Shown in pieces: positions 19,146 to 28,259 of a stretch of 64,000 bases of DNA. The number at the start of each line of letters is the position of its first letter. The stretch's first letter is position 1. Under the pieces are notes generated by a model. It was not told where the DNA came from. It did no database searches and saw only the letters and a program-made list of their open reading frames with translations. The position numbers were made by a program, and so were the translations under genes. The DNA is from Rhodospirillaceae bacterium (GTDB lineage: Bacteria; Pseudomonadota; Alphaproteobacteria; Rhodospirillales; Rhodospirillaceae), in contig JAPKDQ010000001.1 in assembly GCA_028822445.1 (NCBI GenBank), positions 186,001 through 250,000 of the forward strand. The letters run 5' to 3'.

Positions 19146-20453
19146 TTATTTTTCGTTAGAAACCCCAGATTCAGGAGGCACTTCGTCACCTGTCCGTGGT
19201 GGAGTAACCCTCATCTGCACGATTTGGTTGCGTTGACGGCGCAGGATTTCGAATCGGAAACTATGAAACCTGAACACCTGTCCGGGGGCCGGTATAGTGC
19301 GTGACTCAGCCATGACGAGCCCAGCGATTGTTGATGCTTCTTCGTCCGGCAAGTCCCACTCAAATTCACGGTTGAGATCGCGAATTGTGACGGAGCCGTC
19401 GACCAGGTAGCTACCGCCTCTTTGCGGCTTAACGCCTGAGACTGAAACGTCGGTTTCGTCGACGATGTCACCAACGATCTCCTCAAGAATGTCTTCAAGG
19501 GTTACGACGCCCTGTAGGTCGCCATATTCATTGACGACAATTGCGAAGTGCTCGCGGCGTTCTCTAAAGGCATTGAGTTGGTCGAGAAGGTTTGTTGTTT
19601 CTGGCACGAACCAGGGTTTCACACTGGCGGATAAGATATCGATCGAGTCTAAGTCGTTTCCAGCTGATTGAAGGGCGCGCAGAACGGCCTTAGTGTGCAA
19701 AACGCCGACTATGTTTTCGGTGCGTTCGCGCCACAACGGTATGCGTGTATAGGGGCTTTCAGAAACTTGCGCGAGAATTTGACCTAACTCCAAATCCGCA
19801 TCAATTGTCACGAGACCCTTCCGATGGGTCATGATTTCTCCGACTTCTACGTCGGTTAAATCCAGCACACTACGAAGCATGGCCCGCTCATGCTTGATTT
19901 CATCTTTAATGACGGCTTCGCCGGTGTGCAGGTCGATGGCGCCCCGTAACTCTGAAAGGGTTTGTTGAGCAGTTAGGGCGCGCTCTGTGCTTGCGCCCAA
20001 TAACGCGAGCGCAACCCGCACAATCCCTTGTATCACAATGTTGACTGGCCCAAACACCCAGGTTAGGGCTTGCATAATTGGGGCCACGGCGAGCGCCATT
20101 TTATGGGTATGAATGAGGGCGTAGGTCTTGGGTAGAATTTCAGCAAAGATCAAGACCAGCACAGTCATGACTATGGTTGCGTAAATCACACCGTTTTCAC
20201 CAAAGGTTTGGATCATCAAGCTCGTTGCTATAGCGGATGCCAGAATATTGACGAGGTTATTGCCGAGGAGGATCGTTGCAATTAGTCGCTCACGATGGCT
20301 CAGAAGCTTGTTGACTGTGGCCGCCCGCTGGTCTCCATCATTCTCACGCTGGTGCATGAATGAGCGGGATGTGGCCGTCAACGCCGTTTCTGAGCCAGAG
20401 AAAAATGCTGACAGCAGCAAAAGGAAAAACACGAAACCTGCGGTAAACACCAT
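19146..20453 (-). CDS. CNNM/CorC-type membrane protein (hemolysin C family)
   Basis: The 435-residue protein begins with a DUF21/CNNM membrane domain (SAFFSGSETALTATSR, then further spans such as LIATILLGNNLVNILAS). Two CBS domains follow (VGEIMTHRKGLVTID and a second around residues 260-330), then a C-terminal CorC_HlyC domain (VDGSVTIRDLNREF). Members are linked to magnesium/cobalt efflux or resistance. The label hemolysin is historical. It sits downstream of aroB on the same strand, an arrangement common in alphaproteobacteria. Confidence 0.93.
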   Translation of the reverse strand: MVFTAGFVFFLLLLSAFFSGSETALTATSRSFMHQRENDGDQRAATVNKLLSHRERLIATILLGNNLVNILASAIATSLMIQTFGENGVIYATIVMTVLVLIFAEILPKTYALIHTHKMALAVAPIMQALTWVFGPVNIVIQGIVRVALALLGASTERALTAQQTLSELRGAIDLHTGEAVIKDEIKHERAMLRSVLDLTDVEVGEIMTHRKGLVTIDADLELGQILAQVSESPYTRIPLWRERTENIVGVLHTKAVLRALQSAGNDLDSIDILSASVKPWFVPETTNLLDQLNAFRERREHFAIVVNEYGDLQGVVTLEDILEEIVGDIVDETDVSVSGVKPQRGGSYLVDGSVTIRDLNREFEWDLPDEEASTIAGLVMAESRTIPAPGQVFRFHSFRFEILRRQRNQIVQMRVTPPRTGDEVPPESGVSNEK

Positions 20454-20484
20454 TGGTGAATGACTCCGTAGCGGTCAGGGGGAT

Positions 20485-21597
20485 TTAAGCAGAGAGGGTC
20501 GCGTCAACGATAGCGGTGAGGTCGTCTCGTGGCACGTCTTGCGTCAGAAATGCTTCGCCGATACCGCGTGTTAGAACGAATGTGATGTTGCCGTCATCAA
20601 CTTTTTTGTCCTGCATCATGTGGCCCATGAAGATGTCTGTGCGGATGCGCTTAGCTCGGACCGGAGGGGCCACTGACAACCCAATTGTATTGAAATGCTG
20701 GCGAACGCGGTCGGCGTCTTTGGCCGGGCAAAGGCCCAAGCGAACGGACAGATCGAACGCCATAACCATGCCGATAGCAACGGCTTCCCCATGCAATATA
20801 GCGCCTGAATAGCCAAGCTCAGCTTCGAAGGCGTGGCCGAATGTATGGCCGAGATTGAGTAGCGCCCGCACACCGTTTTCGTGTTCGTCATCGGCGACAA
20901 TTCGAGCCTTTGCTCTACAGCTCACTTCGATGGCCTGGGTTACTGCGTCGGGGTCACCGTTAACAACTCCCACGCCATTCTCTTCGAGCCAACTCCAAAA
21001 CATCTGGTTGCCCAACAGCCCGTATTTACAGACTTCTGCGTAGCCAGAGAGGCATTCCCGCTCGGGCAGAGTTTCTAATGTTTTGATGTCCGTGAGCACG
21101 GCTTTGGGTTGGTGAAAGCTTCCGGCTAAGTTCTTTCCTTGTGCTGTGTTAATCCCCGTCTTGCCGCCAACGGAGCTGTCAACCTGAGCAAGAAGGGTCG
21201 TCGGGATTTGAACAAAGTCGATCCCCCTGAGGGTTACCGCTGCGGCGAAGCCTGTTAGGTCGCCGATGACCCCTCCACCTAAAGCAATTGCAGTTGTCGA
21301 CCGTTCGACCTTGGCTGCCAGCATCGCCTCGACGACGGTTTGAAGCTGCGCAAAGCTCTTTGTTGATTCTCCGGGCGGCAGAACCAGAGCGTCACTTTGA
21401 ATGCCGGCCGATGACAGCGATGATTGCAGCGGCTCAAGGTAATGGGGCGCCACGTTCTCATCAGTCACAATGAAGGCTCGGGGTTTTTGGAGTGCGGGAC
21501 CGAGCAGGTCGCCCGCTCTCTCTAGTAGGCCCAGTCCGATGTGAATGGGATAGCTGCGGTCTTCAAGGTCGACGGTTAATGTCGCGTACTGGGTCAT
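20485..21597 (-). CDS. aroB: 3-dehydroquinate synthase
   Basis: AroB converts DAHP to 3-dehydroquinate, step two of the shikimate pathway. The 370-residue protein shows VLPPGESTKSF, the NAD-binding GGGVIGDLTGFAAA, PTTLLAQVDSSVGGKTGIN and the zinc-ligand region NLGHTFGHAFE. Its start overlaps the aroK stop by four bases (ATGA type), so translation of the two is coupled. Confidence 0.97.
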   Translation of the reverse strand: MTQYATLTVDLEDRSYPIHIGLGLLERAGDLLGPALQKPRAFIVTDENVAPHYLEPLQSSLSSAGIQSDALVLPPGESTKSFAQLQTVVEAMLAAKVERSTTAIALGGGVIGDLTGFAAAVTLRGIDFVQIPTTLLAQVDSSVGGKTGINTAQGKNLAGSFHQPKAVLTDIKTLETLPERECLSGYAEVCKYGLLGNQMFWSWLEENGVGVVNGDPDAVTQAIEVSCRAKARIVADDEHENGVRALLNLGHTFGHAFEAELGYSGAILHGEAVAIGMVMAFDLSVRLGLCPAKDADRVRQHFNTIGLSVAPPVRAKRIRTDIFMGHMMQDKKVDDGNITFVLTRGIGEAFLTQDVPRDDLTAIVDATLSA

Positions 21598-22181
21598 GTC
21601 ATGTCACTGTCGCGCGGCATTTTTGCCGAAGGTATATGGTCGGCTAGGGCGTCGATTACTCGTTCGCAGGTGACGTTCGCGCTGTCCAATCCAGTGTCTA
21701 CAACGATGTCAGCTTCGGCATACACGGGATATCGTTGATCGATGAGCGCCGACAATATTTCCCGTGGATCGCTATCGTTGAGTAAAGGGCGATGGCTCCG
21801 ACCAGAAGTGCGTGACACCAAGGTTTCGAGGTCTGCGCGGAGCCAAACCGACAGCGCCTTATCTGCGATGAGCGCGCTGGTTTGTTCATCGATGAAGGCT
21901 CCACCGCCTGTAGCGATGATTGATGGTGGCCCGTCCAATAGTCGGGCAATGACCCGACGTTCTCCGTCCCGAAAGGCTTCTTCGCCGTATTGCTCGAAAA
22001 TATCAACAATGGAGCACCCTGCAGCGGCCTCCACTTCCATGTCGGCATCAATAAATGGGATATCGAGGCGCAGCGCTAGGCGTCGGCCGACGCAGCTTTT
22101 TCCAGCACCCATGAGGCCGACCAAAACAATGATCGTGTCTTGGCCTAAATTTCGACTTGGTGAATGGGCGGCGCTGGTCAT
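21594..22181 (-). CDS. aroK: Shikimate kinase
   Basis: The 195-residue kinase phosphorylates shikimate at the 3-hydroxyl. Walker A is GLMGAGKSCVGRRLA. The shikimate-binding Asp lies in PFIDADMEVE, the GEEAFRDGERRV block is present, and ATGGGAF forms the second substrate loop. An N-terminal extension of about 17 residues precedes the core, as often in alphaproteobacteria. It is first in the aroK-aroB unit. Confidence 0.96.
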   Translation of the reverse strand: MTSAAHSPSRNLGQDTIIVLVGLMGAGKSCVGRRLALRLDIPFIDADMEVEAAAGCSIVDIFEQYGEEAFRDGERRVIARLLDGPPSIIATGGGAFIDEQTSALIADKALSVWLRADLETLVSRTSGRSHRPLLNDSDPREILSALIDQRYPVYAEADIVVDTGLDSANVTCERVIDALADHIPSAKMPRDSDMT

Positions 22182-22455
22182 GGTAAGTTTTGCTATAGAC
22201 GTGGGTCAGAGATCAAACAAGTTATGGCGGACAGCCTAAGCTCAGTCGCGCGGAATTTGCGCGTATAGGCTTGCTTAGCTTGTCCTTCTCTAGACATTAT
22301 CACACCTCTCACGTAGTGTCCCGAAGATCGGAAAGGATGCGTTTAGACGTCGCTACAGCCGAGATACAGTGTCATCCTGATGAGGTCACAGTTCACTGCA
22401 ACTGCCGCGGGTTCGGCGGGTCTGCTCATAATCTAATTTGGTTCAGAGCCTTATC

Positions 22456-22593
22456 ATGAAGCTTATTACTAAAATTCTGGTCGTCCTGGTTCTTTTTCTC
22501 ATTGTTGGGGGCGGGCTCGCACTTGCGACCTGGGATATGCCGGCACCGACCGCTCCACGTGAGAAAATAATCTCTAATGATCGATTCCGCTAA
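22456..22593 (+). CDS. Small membrane-anchored protein (45 residues)
   Basis: A short ATG frame encodes MKLITKILVVLVLFLIVGG, a single membrane helix, followed by LATWDMPAPTAPREK and the terminal NDRFR. I recall small proteins of this design (one helix then W-D-x-P-A-P-T and a charged D-R-F end) at the same place in related alphaproteobacteria, just before a secreted protein and a Xer recombinase gene. The last 17 bases overlap the start of the next gene in another frame, suggesting translational coupling. Function unknown. Confidence 0.72.
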   Translation: MKLITKILVVLVLFLIVGGGLALATWDMPAPTAPREKIISNDRFR

Positions 22594-24622
22594 ACCGATG
22601 GCTCTTAGTGGTTGCAAAGGCAAAGAAGCCTCTTTTTATATAGCCATTTTTTGGGCCCTGGCGTTCGGCACAGCTCAGGCGCAAGACGCATCGTCGCTTA
22701 TAGGCCAGGGCGGTTCTGTCCGTGCGGCCGAGGCCTTGCCGCCACCTGTATCGTTGATGCCCAATTCGTCAGCTTCGACCATGGATAGATTCGGCACAAT
22801 CGCCGTAAGGCAATTGGATTCTTTAAGTTCGGATTCAATAGGCTTGCTTGACGAGTTTACAGGTGGCTTGCCTATTGATCTCTGGTCTGGGACCTCGAAA
22901 GAGCTGGTTGACCTGCTTTTACCGAAGCTGCCTAGGCGTTTAAAATCAGTCGCAGCCCGAGACCTAACCAAGCGATTGCTTCTCTCGGTCGCTCGTCCGC
23001 CAGAGGCGACGCTGGCCGAAGACGTTTTCGTTGATATGACAGCGATCGTGCCAAGTGCGATTGGCTTCACTTCCAATGCGGATAGGCAGCCTGACCTTTT
23101 AAAAGTGGACGGAGAACAAACAGGGTCCGCGGAACTGGCTCTTTTAGAGCGGCGACTGACCCAATTAGCTGCTATGGGTGACTGGTCTTCTGTAGGCGCG
23201 CTTATAATCCAAGTGGCGCCCGCATTTTTGACAGATGACATCCGCATTCTGGCTTCTGATCTAGCGCTTGTAGAGGGTCGTGTAGAGCAGGTTTGTCTTG
23301 ATGTCACCGAGAACCTGAGAGTTTCAACAAAGCCGTATTGGCAAAAGGTCTTTGCGTTTTGTCAGCTGCGTGACGGCAATGCGGCTAGCGCCTTTTTGAC
23401 ATTGGATCTCCTTAGGGAGACCGGCATCGATGATGCCGTGTTCTTCTGGGTCGCCGAGCTGATGGCCGGCAACCGACCGATCACACCAAATGGACTTAAG
23501 AGTTTGTCGCCGTTGCAGCTTTCCATGTTGCGCCATGCCGGACGACCGTTCCCGCCCCAATTGGTGCGCGATGGCGACCCTACACTGCTTCGTGTTCTCG
23601 CAACGTCAGAGCCTTTGTACGTTGTTTCAGCTGATGAAGCGGAAGACGTTATCGCGGATCGCTTACGGCAGGCTCTTGACCTGCGTCTTGAGTCAGCAGA
23701 GAGGGCGGTCCAACTGGGAGCGCTTGATGTTGACGTGCTTCGCGCATTGTATCGAGTAGAAGCGGAAATCGAAGTTGCTGATGAGCGCGATGAGGGTGTG
23801 TCCTTAATCGCGGTGTCTGCTGCGCAAGATCAAGATGAGCTTGAGCCGCTCTTGGATTTAAGCTCAATCCCTGTAGCGACAGCAATTGACCGCGCTCGTC
23901 TTTTTGTGCTTGCCGAAAGGCAGTCTATCCCCACGGCGAAAGCCATGGTTGTTTCACGGGCAATTGATTTTGCACGCAATGATAGTGGGCGTAACGGGCC
24001 TGACGTTGGTGCAATGGGGCAAGTCTTTGCGCCGCTTATCTTGGAATTATTGCCTACGGGAGATTTGGTCTGGTTTGCCGGTAATGCGGCGCGGGCTCTT
24101 ATCTCTGCCGGAGAGGTTAATGTGGGCGCAGAGTGGCTCGAGTTGTCTAAGGCCTATGCAAGAACCAGCATCGAGGCGTCAGATGTTGCTGCCGCGATGT
24201 GGCCGATAGAGCGTCAGTTGCGGCCGTCCATGATGAATCGATTCACGCCCCTTCGTTTTAAACGGTGGGAAGAATCTCGCCCGCCTGGCTTGGTAGCTAA
24301 TAACAAAACGTTGGTGCTAAGCACGCTAACCGCATTGGGTGAGCCCGTCGCTGCCGCTGATTGGATGGGGCTAATGGACCGGCGTGTGCGAAGTTCCGTG
24401 GATATGCCGGCACCCCAAATCTGGAATGTCCTGACTCTTGCCGCGCAAGATGGTCGGATGGGTGAGGTTATCATGTTGTCGTTGATTATGCTCGATGAAG
24501 CTGGCCCTTCTGGCTCGTCCCCTGTTATTTTGTCGCACGTTATTTCTTCACTTATGACAGTTGGGCTTGAAGATGAGGCGCGCCTGTTCGCAGTTGAAGC
24601 TGCGCTCATACAAGGTTTGTAA
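22577..24622 (+). CDS. Conserved secreted protein, helical-repeat type
   Basis: The 681-residue product has an N-terminal signal region ending near ALAFGTAQA-QDA, so it should be exported. The rest is mostly alpha-helical with alternating Ala/Leu-rich segments (for example LALLERRLTQLAAMGDW, LALVEGRVEQVCLDV), like a solenoid of degenerate TPR-type repeats. Related genes lie next to xerD in Rhodospirillales and are sometimes labelled antifreeze protein without evidence. The start overlaps the preceding small membrane gene and the end is 28 bases before xerD. A cell-envelope or division role is only a guess from context. Confidence 0.8.
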   Translation: MIDSAKPMALSGCKGKEASFYIAIFWALAFGTAQAQDASSLIGQGGSVRAAEALPPPVSLMPNSSASTMDRFGTIAVRQLDSLSSDSIGLLDEFTGGLPIDLWSGTSKELVDLLLPKLPRRLKSVAARDLTKRLLLSVARPPEATLAEDVFVDMTAIVPSAIGFTSNADRQPDLLKVDGEQTGSAELALLERRLTQLAAMGDWSSVGALIIQVAPAFLTDDIRILASDLALVEGRVEQVCLDVTENLRVSTKPYWQKVFAFCQLRDGNAASAFLTLDLLRETGIDDAVFFWVAELMAGNRPITPNGLKSLSPLQLSMLRHAGRPFPPQLVRDGDPTLLRVLATSEPLYVVSADEAEDVIADRLRQALDLRLESAERAVQLGALDVDVLRALYRVEAEIEVADERDEGVSLIAVSAAQDQDELEPLLDLSSIPVATAIDRARLFVLAERQSIPTAKAMVVSRAIDFARNDSGRNGPDVGAMGQVFAPLILELLPTGDLVWFAGNAARALISAGEVNVGAEWLELSKAYARTSIEASDVAAAMWPIERQLRPSMMNRFTPLRFKRWEESRPPGLVANNKTLVLSTLTALGEPVAAADWMGLMDRRVRSSVDMPAPQIWNVLTLAAQDGRMGEVIMLSLIMLDEAGPSGSSPVILSHVISSLMTVGLEDEARLFAVEAALIQGL

Positions 24623-24650
24623 ACCCCGTTAGACCGACTTTAGGTGGGCC

Positions 24651-25556
24651 GTGAGCCGCTACATTGAGTCCTTCCTTGACATGATGTCCGCAGAGCGCGG
24701 CGCGTCCCTCCATACGTTGGATGCTTATTCACGGGATATCATTGGGTTCTCCGAGAGTATAGATGGCGATGTTGCGCGGGCCACGTCGGAACAATTGCGT
24801 GATTACTTCGAAGGTATTCTTGCGCAGGGCCTAAGGCCTAGAACAGCTGCGCGCCGGCTGTCGTGTTTACGACAATTTTTTCAGTTTCTGTTTGCGGAAG
24901 GAGTCCGTGACGATGATCCGACGTCGGTTCTGGACAGTCCGAGGCAGGGGTTGCGTCTGCCCAAGTACCTAGGGGAGGGTGAGGTCGACCTGCTACTTGA
25001 GGCGGCTAGATCTAAAAACACGCCCGCAGCTCTGCGGCTGACAGCAATTCTTGAATTGCTCTATGCTAGTGGCCTTAGAATTTCCGAGCTTGTGTCCCTC
25101 CCGCTGGCTGCGGTAGTGCGGGAGCGGCCAGTGATTATCGTTCGGGGCAAGGGCAACAAAGAACGCATGGTCCCGATTGGCGCGCCGGCCAGGGCGGCGA
25201 TTGCGTCGTATTTAAAAGTCAGGCAGAGTTTTGTTCCGGCCAATGCAAAAAGCTCCTGCTGGCTGTTTCCATCGCGCGGGATAGTGGGGCATGTCAGCCG
25301 GGACGCTGTCGCTAAATCTCTCAAGGGCCTCGCCATCGCAGCGGGTATAGCGCCGGCACGTGTGTCGCCTCATGTGCTGCGGCACTCGTTTGCTTCTCAC
25401 CTTCTCGCCCACGGCGCAGACCTTCGGAGTTTGCAGCAGATGCTTGGGCATGCTGACATTTCTACCACGCAGATTTACACCCACGTTTTAGATGAGCGTT
25501 TACGCCGATTGGTCGAAACCAACCACCCCCTAGCTGGCTTGAAGATGCCCGACTAG
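24651..25556 (+). CDS. xerD: Site-specific tyrosine recombinase XerD
   Basis: The 301-residue recombinase resolves chromosome dimers at dif with its partner XerC. The N-terminal SAM-like domain (SFLDMMSAERGASLHTLDAYSRD) precedes the catalytic domain. The catalytic Arg is in YASGLRISEL, the Lys in GKGNKER, the H-R pair in SPHVLRHSFASHLL, the His in LGHADISTTQ and the nucleophile Tyr in IYTHV. The stretch HGADLRSLQQMLGH favours XerD over XerC, as does the aroK neighbourhood. The start is GTG. Confidence 0.9.
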   Translation: MSRYIESFLDMMSAERGASLHTLDAYSRDIIGFSESIDGDVARATSEQLRDYFEGILAQGLRPRTAARRLSCLRQFFQFLFAEGVRDDDPTSVLDSPRQGLRLPKYLGEGEVDLLLEAARSKNTPAALRLTAILELLYASGLRISELVSLPLAAVVRERPVIIVRGKGNKERMVPIGAPARAAIASYLKVRQSFVPANAKSSCWLFPSRGIVGHVSRDAVAKSLKGLAIAAGIAPARVSPHVLRHSFASHLLAHGADLRSLQQMLGHADISTTQIYTHVLDERLRRLVETNHPLAGLKMPD

Positions 25557-25560
25557 AAAA

Positions 25561-25573
25561 CAGGGCCGCCCTG
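25561..25573 (+). terminator. Weak hairpin after xerD
   Basis: CAGGG-CCG-CCCTG lies five bases after the xerD stop. There is no T run behind it, so it may be a pause or factor-dependent site only. Confidence 0.3.
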
Positions 25574-25743
25574 GGCTATCTGAGCGCCATGCGGTAGGAA
25601 GAGTTTAGCGAAACTGTCATAGGTCTACGACCTTGTCATCACTATCACAGATTTTATTAAGGGAGGCTTTTGCCAATGCGCAGGAAAGCGGCTAGGTTTT
25701 TTGTCACTATGTTAGGTCCGCATAAAAAAGGGTGAAGGCAGCG

Positions 25744-26307
25744 ATGTCAGGTACCGTTGATAATTGTCCGGTTCTTGTTCTGAACGCCGACTTTCGGCCG
25801 CTCAGCTACTTCCCTTTGTCTCTGTGGTCCTGGCAAGATGCAATCAAGGCCGTGTTTCTTGAACGCGTCAATGTTGTTTCCGAATACGATACGGTTGTTC
25901 ACTCACCCAGTTTTGAATTTAATCTGCCAAGTGTGATTTCGTTAAAAAAATTCGCACCGACAGACCGGTCGCCAGCTTTTACGCGGTTCAACGTTTTTTT
26001 ACGCGATCACTTTACTTGTCAGTATTGTGGGATCAATCAGTCGGCTAATGACCTGACGTTTGATCACGTTGTGCCCCGCTCTCGCGGTGGCAGGACCACT
26101 TGGGAAAATGTGACGACGGCCTGTTCATCTTGCAACCTGCGGAAAGCGAATAAAACACCACGTGGGTCTGGGATGGCTATAAAGCAAGTTCCGGTGAAGC
26201 CCCGTGCCTATCAGTTACAAGAGTCAGGACGTGCCTTCCCACCAAATTATTTACACGAAAGCTGGCGGGATTTTCTGTACTGGGATTCTGAGCTCGACCC
26301 CTGGTAA
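25744..26307 (+). CDS. HNH endonuclease family protein
   Basis: This protein of about 187 residues has an N-terminal region (VLVLNADFRPLSYFPLSLWSWQDAI) and a C-terminal HNH nuclease domain: CQYCG, then TFDHVVPRSRGG, then CSSCNLRKANKTP. The two Cys pairs bind a structural zinc and the D-H-V with N form the active site. The family is widespread and chromosomal; its biological role is not settled. I favour the ATG at 25744 over the GTG four codons earlier. The gene ends 15 bases from the convergent coq7. Confidence 0.9.
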   Translation: MSGTVDNCPVLVLNADFRPLSYFPLSLWSWQDAIKAVFLERVNVVSEYDTVVHSPSFEFNLPSVISLKKFAPTDRSPAFTRFNVFLRDHFTCQYCGINQSANDLTFDHVVPRSRGGRTTWENVTTACSSCNLRKANKTPRGSGMAIKQVPVKPRAYQLQESGRAFPPNYLHESWRDFLYWDSELDPW

Positions 26308-26322
26308 ACGGTAATGTCGTGT

Positions 26323-26892
26323 CTAGAATCGCGTCGAGAGCCAAATGGCTAATCGTGATCCAGTTTTAATGGCGCCTGTGAGGAGGGGGTAAGCTGGTGC
26401 GTTTTCTGCCCCCTCGGCTAACCCAACCTCCCGGTGATGTTGCTCATCGGCCCTGAACTCCTCAATGGTATCGCGAAGCTCAGTTTCATCATCGCCTAAG
26501 GCCGCAGCTTGCACCGCATAGTGTTCATCGATGACTTCTTCGATGGCAACGGTGCATGCCATCGCGGCATCTCGCCCGAGCAACGCCGTGCTTGCTCCTA
26601 GAGCAAAGCCTGCTATGTGCCACAGCGGCTGGAGCGCCGTCGGTCTGATATGTCGATCAGCCAATTCTTGATTGAACCGGTCCAGGTGCCCAAGTTCTTG
26701 ATCGAGCATTTCTCTCAGAACTGGCTCTGCATCGGTACCAGACAGAACGGCTAATTGTCCTTCGTAGATGCGCTTGGCGCCGTATTCACCTGCTTGGTCG
26801 ACCCGGACCATTTGCGCCACAAGGTCTCTGGCATTCGGGTCGCCAGGGAGGCTGTCTCCAGCTGTTTTTTTAGGTTGCTTTGTGTTTGTCAT
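26323..26892 (-). CDS. coq7: 2-polyprenyl-3-methyl-6-methoxy-1,4-benzoquinone monooxygenase Coq7
   Basis: This 189-residue di-iron enzyme hydroxylates demethoxyubiquinone in ubiquinone synthesis. Iron ligands lie in VDQAGEYGAKRIYEGQ, ELGHLDRFN, IEEVIDEHYAVQ and EEFRADEQHHRE. The bacterial Coq7 form is found in only part of the proteobacteria, others using UbiF. The ATG at 26892 overlaps the dsbB stop as TAATG, so the two genes are translationally coupled. DsbB passes electrons to ubiquinone, so this pairing may be meaningful. Confidence 0.95.
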   Translation of the reverse strand: MTNTKQPKKTAGDSLPGDPNARDLVAQMVRVDQAGEYGAKRIYEGQLAVLSGTDAEPVLREMLDQELGHLDRFNQELADRHIRPTALQPLWHIAGFALGASTALLGRDAAMACTVAIEEVIDEHYAVQAAALGDDETELRDTIEEFRADEQHHREVGLAEGAENAPAYPLLTGAIKTGSRLAIWLSTRF

Positions 26893-27389
26893 TACTCGCA
26901 CCAGAACGTTTTGTTACGTGCCGCGCAGAGGCTCGCAGCTGCGAATATTAGACCGGAAAACATATTGTAGACAGTCATGGGCAGTCCAAGCAGTGTGAAC
27001 TGAATGTCGTTGCAGGCGGGTAGACCCGGCTGCAGCAATGCGGACCGAATATCATCTATCGAAAACGACTGCCCACCGGTCGGCGCACATATCGATTGCC
27101 ACCACTCTTTCTCTACGCCGATGTGGAAAAACGCAATACTTGCTGTCATAAGAAATAAGAGGCCACAGATGAAGCACGCAAGCTGGCGCGCTTTTGGGTC
27201 AACGATTGGCATGAATGTAAGGGCGGAAAGGCACACGACACCAATATACGGAAGCCTTTGATAGAGGCACAGCTCGCAAGGGTACAGGCCAAACCCGTAC
27301 TGTGCGGTCCATGCTGTTGCAAGCGCCGCTAGAGCGGTGCTTGCGGCCATGAGCATGATAATTAAACTGGGATGAAGTTTTGCAAACAC
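26892..27389 (-). CDS. dsbB: Disulfide bond formation protein B
   Basis: The 165-residue inner-membrane protein has four spans and reoxidises DsbA at the expense of quinone. The first redox pair is YPCELCLYQR near residue 39 and the second is formed by the cysteines in ICAPTGG and PACNDIQ in the second periplasmic loop. The end overlaps coq7. No dsbA is in the window. Confidence 0.93.
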   Translation of the reverse strand: MFAKLHPSLIIMLMAASTALAALATAWTAQYGFGLYPCELCLYQRLPYIGVVCLSALTFMPIVDPKARQLACFICGLLFLMTASIAFFHIGVEKEWWQSICAPTGGQSFSIDDIRSALLQPGLPACNDIQFTLLGLPMTVYNMFSGLIFAAASLCAARNKTFWCE

Positions 27390-27398
27390 AATAAAAAC

Positions 27399-27980
27399 CT
27401 AGCCGATAAAACGGAGCGCTGCAAAGCCTCCGACCAGGAGAAGGAACGCAATCATTGTGACCAGACTAAGGCGCCTCTCAATGAATAATTTGACTGGAGG
27501 CCCAAATTTCCAAAGCAAGGCGGCCACCAAGAAGAACCTTAGTCCACGCGCCAGGATTGCAGCGGCAATAAAGATGATAGGGTCAAGGGCTACTGCACCG
27601 CTTGCGATTGTGATCACTTTAAACGGGAAGGGCGTTAGGCCAGCGCCAAAAACGATCCAAGCACCCCATTCTGAATAGAGGGACTGGAACTCAGAGAATT
27701 GTTCTGCATAGCCGTAAAACGACAAGAGCGTTTGCCCTACAGTCTCAAATAAGAACATTCCGATGGCGTAGCCGGCGATACCACCAAGTACGCTCGCCAC
27801 TGTGGCGACGGCCGCAATTTTCCAAGCCTTTTCACGTGAGGCGAGGACCATCGGCAATATGAGAGCATCGGGCGGGATGGGAAATATAGAGCTTTCAAGA
27901 AACGCGATAACGCCCAAAAACGCCAAAGCATTTTTTCGGCCTGCCAGGGACAGGGTCCAATCATATAATCTGCGAATCAA
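27399..27980 (-). CDS. YqaA/DedA-type membrane protein
   Basis: This 193-residue integral membrane protein of the SNARE-associated/DedA superfamily contains FLESSIFPIPPDALILPM near residues 27-44 and FGAGLTPFPFKVITIASG, both typical of the YqaA branch. Members act in membrane lipid or polyprenyl-phosphate transport and homeostasis. It is upstream of dsbB with a nine-base gap, so the three genes YqaA-like, dsbB and coq7 form one unit. Confidence 0.9.
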   Translation of the reverse strand: MIRRLYDWTLSLAGRKNALAFLGVIAFLESSIFPIPPDALILPMVLASREKAWKIAAVATVASVLGGIAGYAIGMFLFETVGQTLLSFYGYAEQFSEFQSLYSEWGAWIVFGAGLTPFPFKVITIASGAVALDPIIFIAAAILARGLRFFLVAALLWKFGPPVKLFIERRLSLVTMIAFLLLVGGFAALRFIG

Positions 27981-28057
27981 TGGAAGCGCCCCATGAAAGG
28001 TGTTTATCAGGTCGGACAGGTGCCAGCAACGTCATGTTCTCTGCGTGCTTTGCCTGC

Positions 28058-28086
28058 TTGCGGGCCTGCCGGTGCGCCGCTATAAG
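28058..28086 (+). promoter_or_regulatory. tRNA-Leu promoter
   Basis: TTGCGG (28058-28063) and TATAAG (28081-28086) are separated by 17 bases, and the tRNA begins 17 bases further on. The GC-rich stretch after the -10 box fits a stringently controlled stable-RNA promoter. Confidence 0.6.
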
Positions 28087-28102
28087 GGGCGCGCTGTCAC
28101 GT

Positions 28103-28189
28103 GCGGGTGTGGCGGAACTGGTAGACGCGCTGGATTCAAAATCCAGTTCCCTTACGGGAGTGTGGGTTCGATTCCCTCCACCCGCACCA
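28103..28189 (+). tRNA. tRNA-Leu (anticodon CAA), CCA encoded
   Basis: The acceptor stem GCGGGTG pairs with CACCCGC, followed by the discriminator A and an encoded CCA. The anticodon arm is CTGGA-TTCAAAA-TCCAG, giving anticodon CAA for codon UUG. A long variable arm (CCCTTACGGGAG) marks a class II tRNA, and the T arm contains GGTTCGATTCC. The total is 87 bases. The downstream flank shows no integrated element. Confidence 0.97.
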
Positions 28190-28259
28190 CTGACAGCGCC
28201 TTCGGCGTTCCTCTATAATGGCCTCTGTTCAGATGCGGTAGGCTGATTGGTCCCTTAAT

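Noticed and set aside
24651-25556. Tyrosine recombinase as a phage or island integrase
   Set aside because: Length, motifs and neighbourhood fit the housekeeping Xer recombinase.
28103-28189. tRNA-Leu as an attachment site of an integrated element
   Set aside because: The flanks hold ordinary chromosomal genes, no integrase is near it, and I saw no repeat of the tRNA 3' end downstream.
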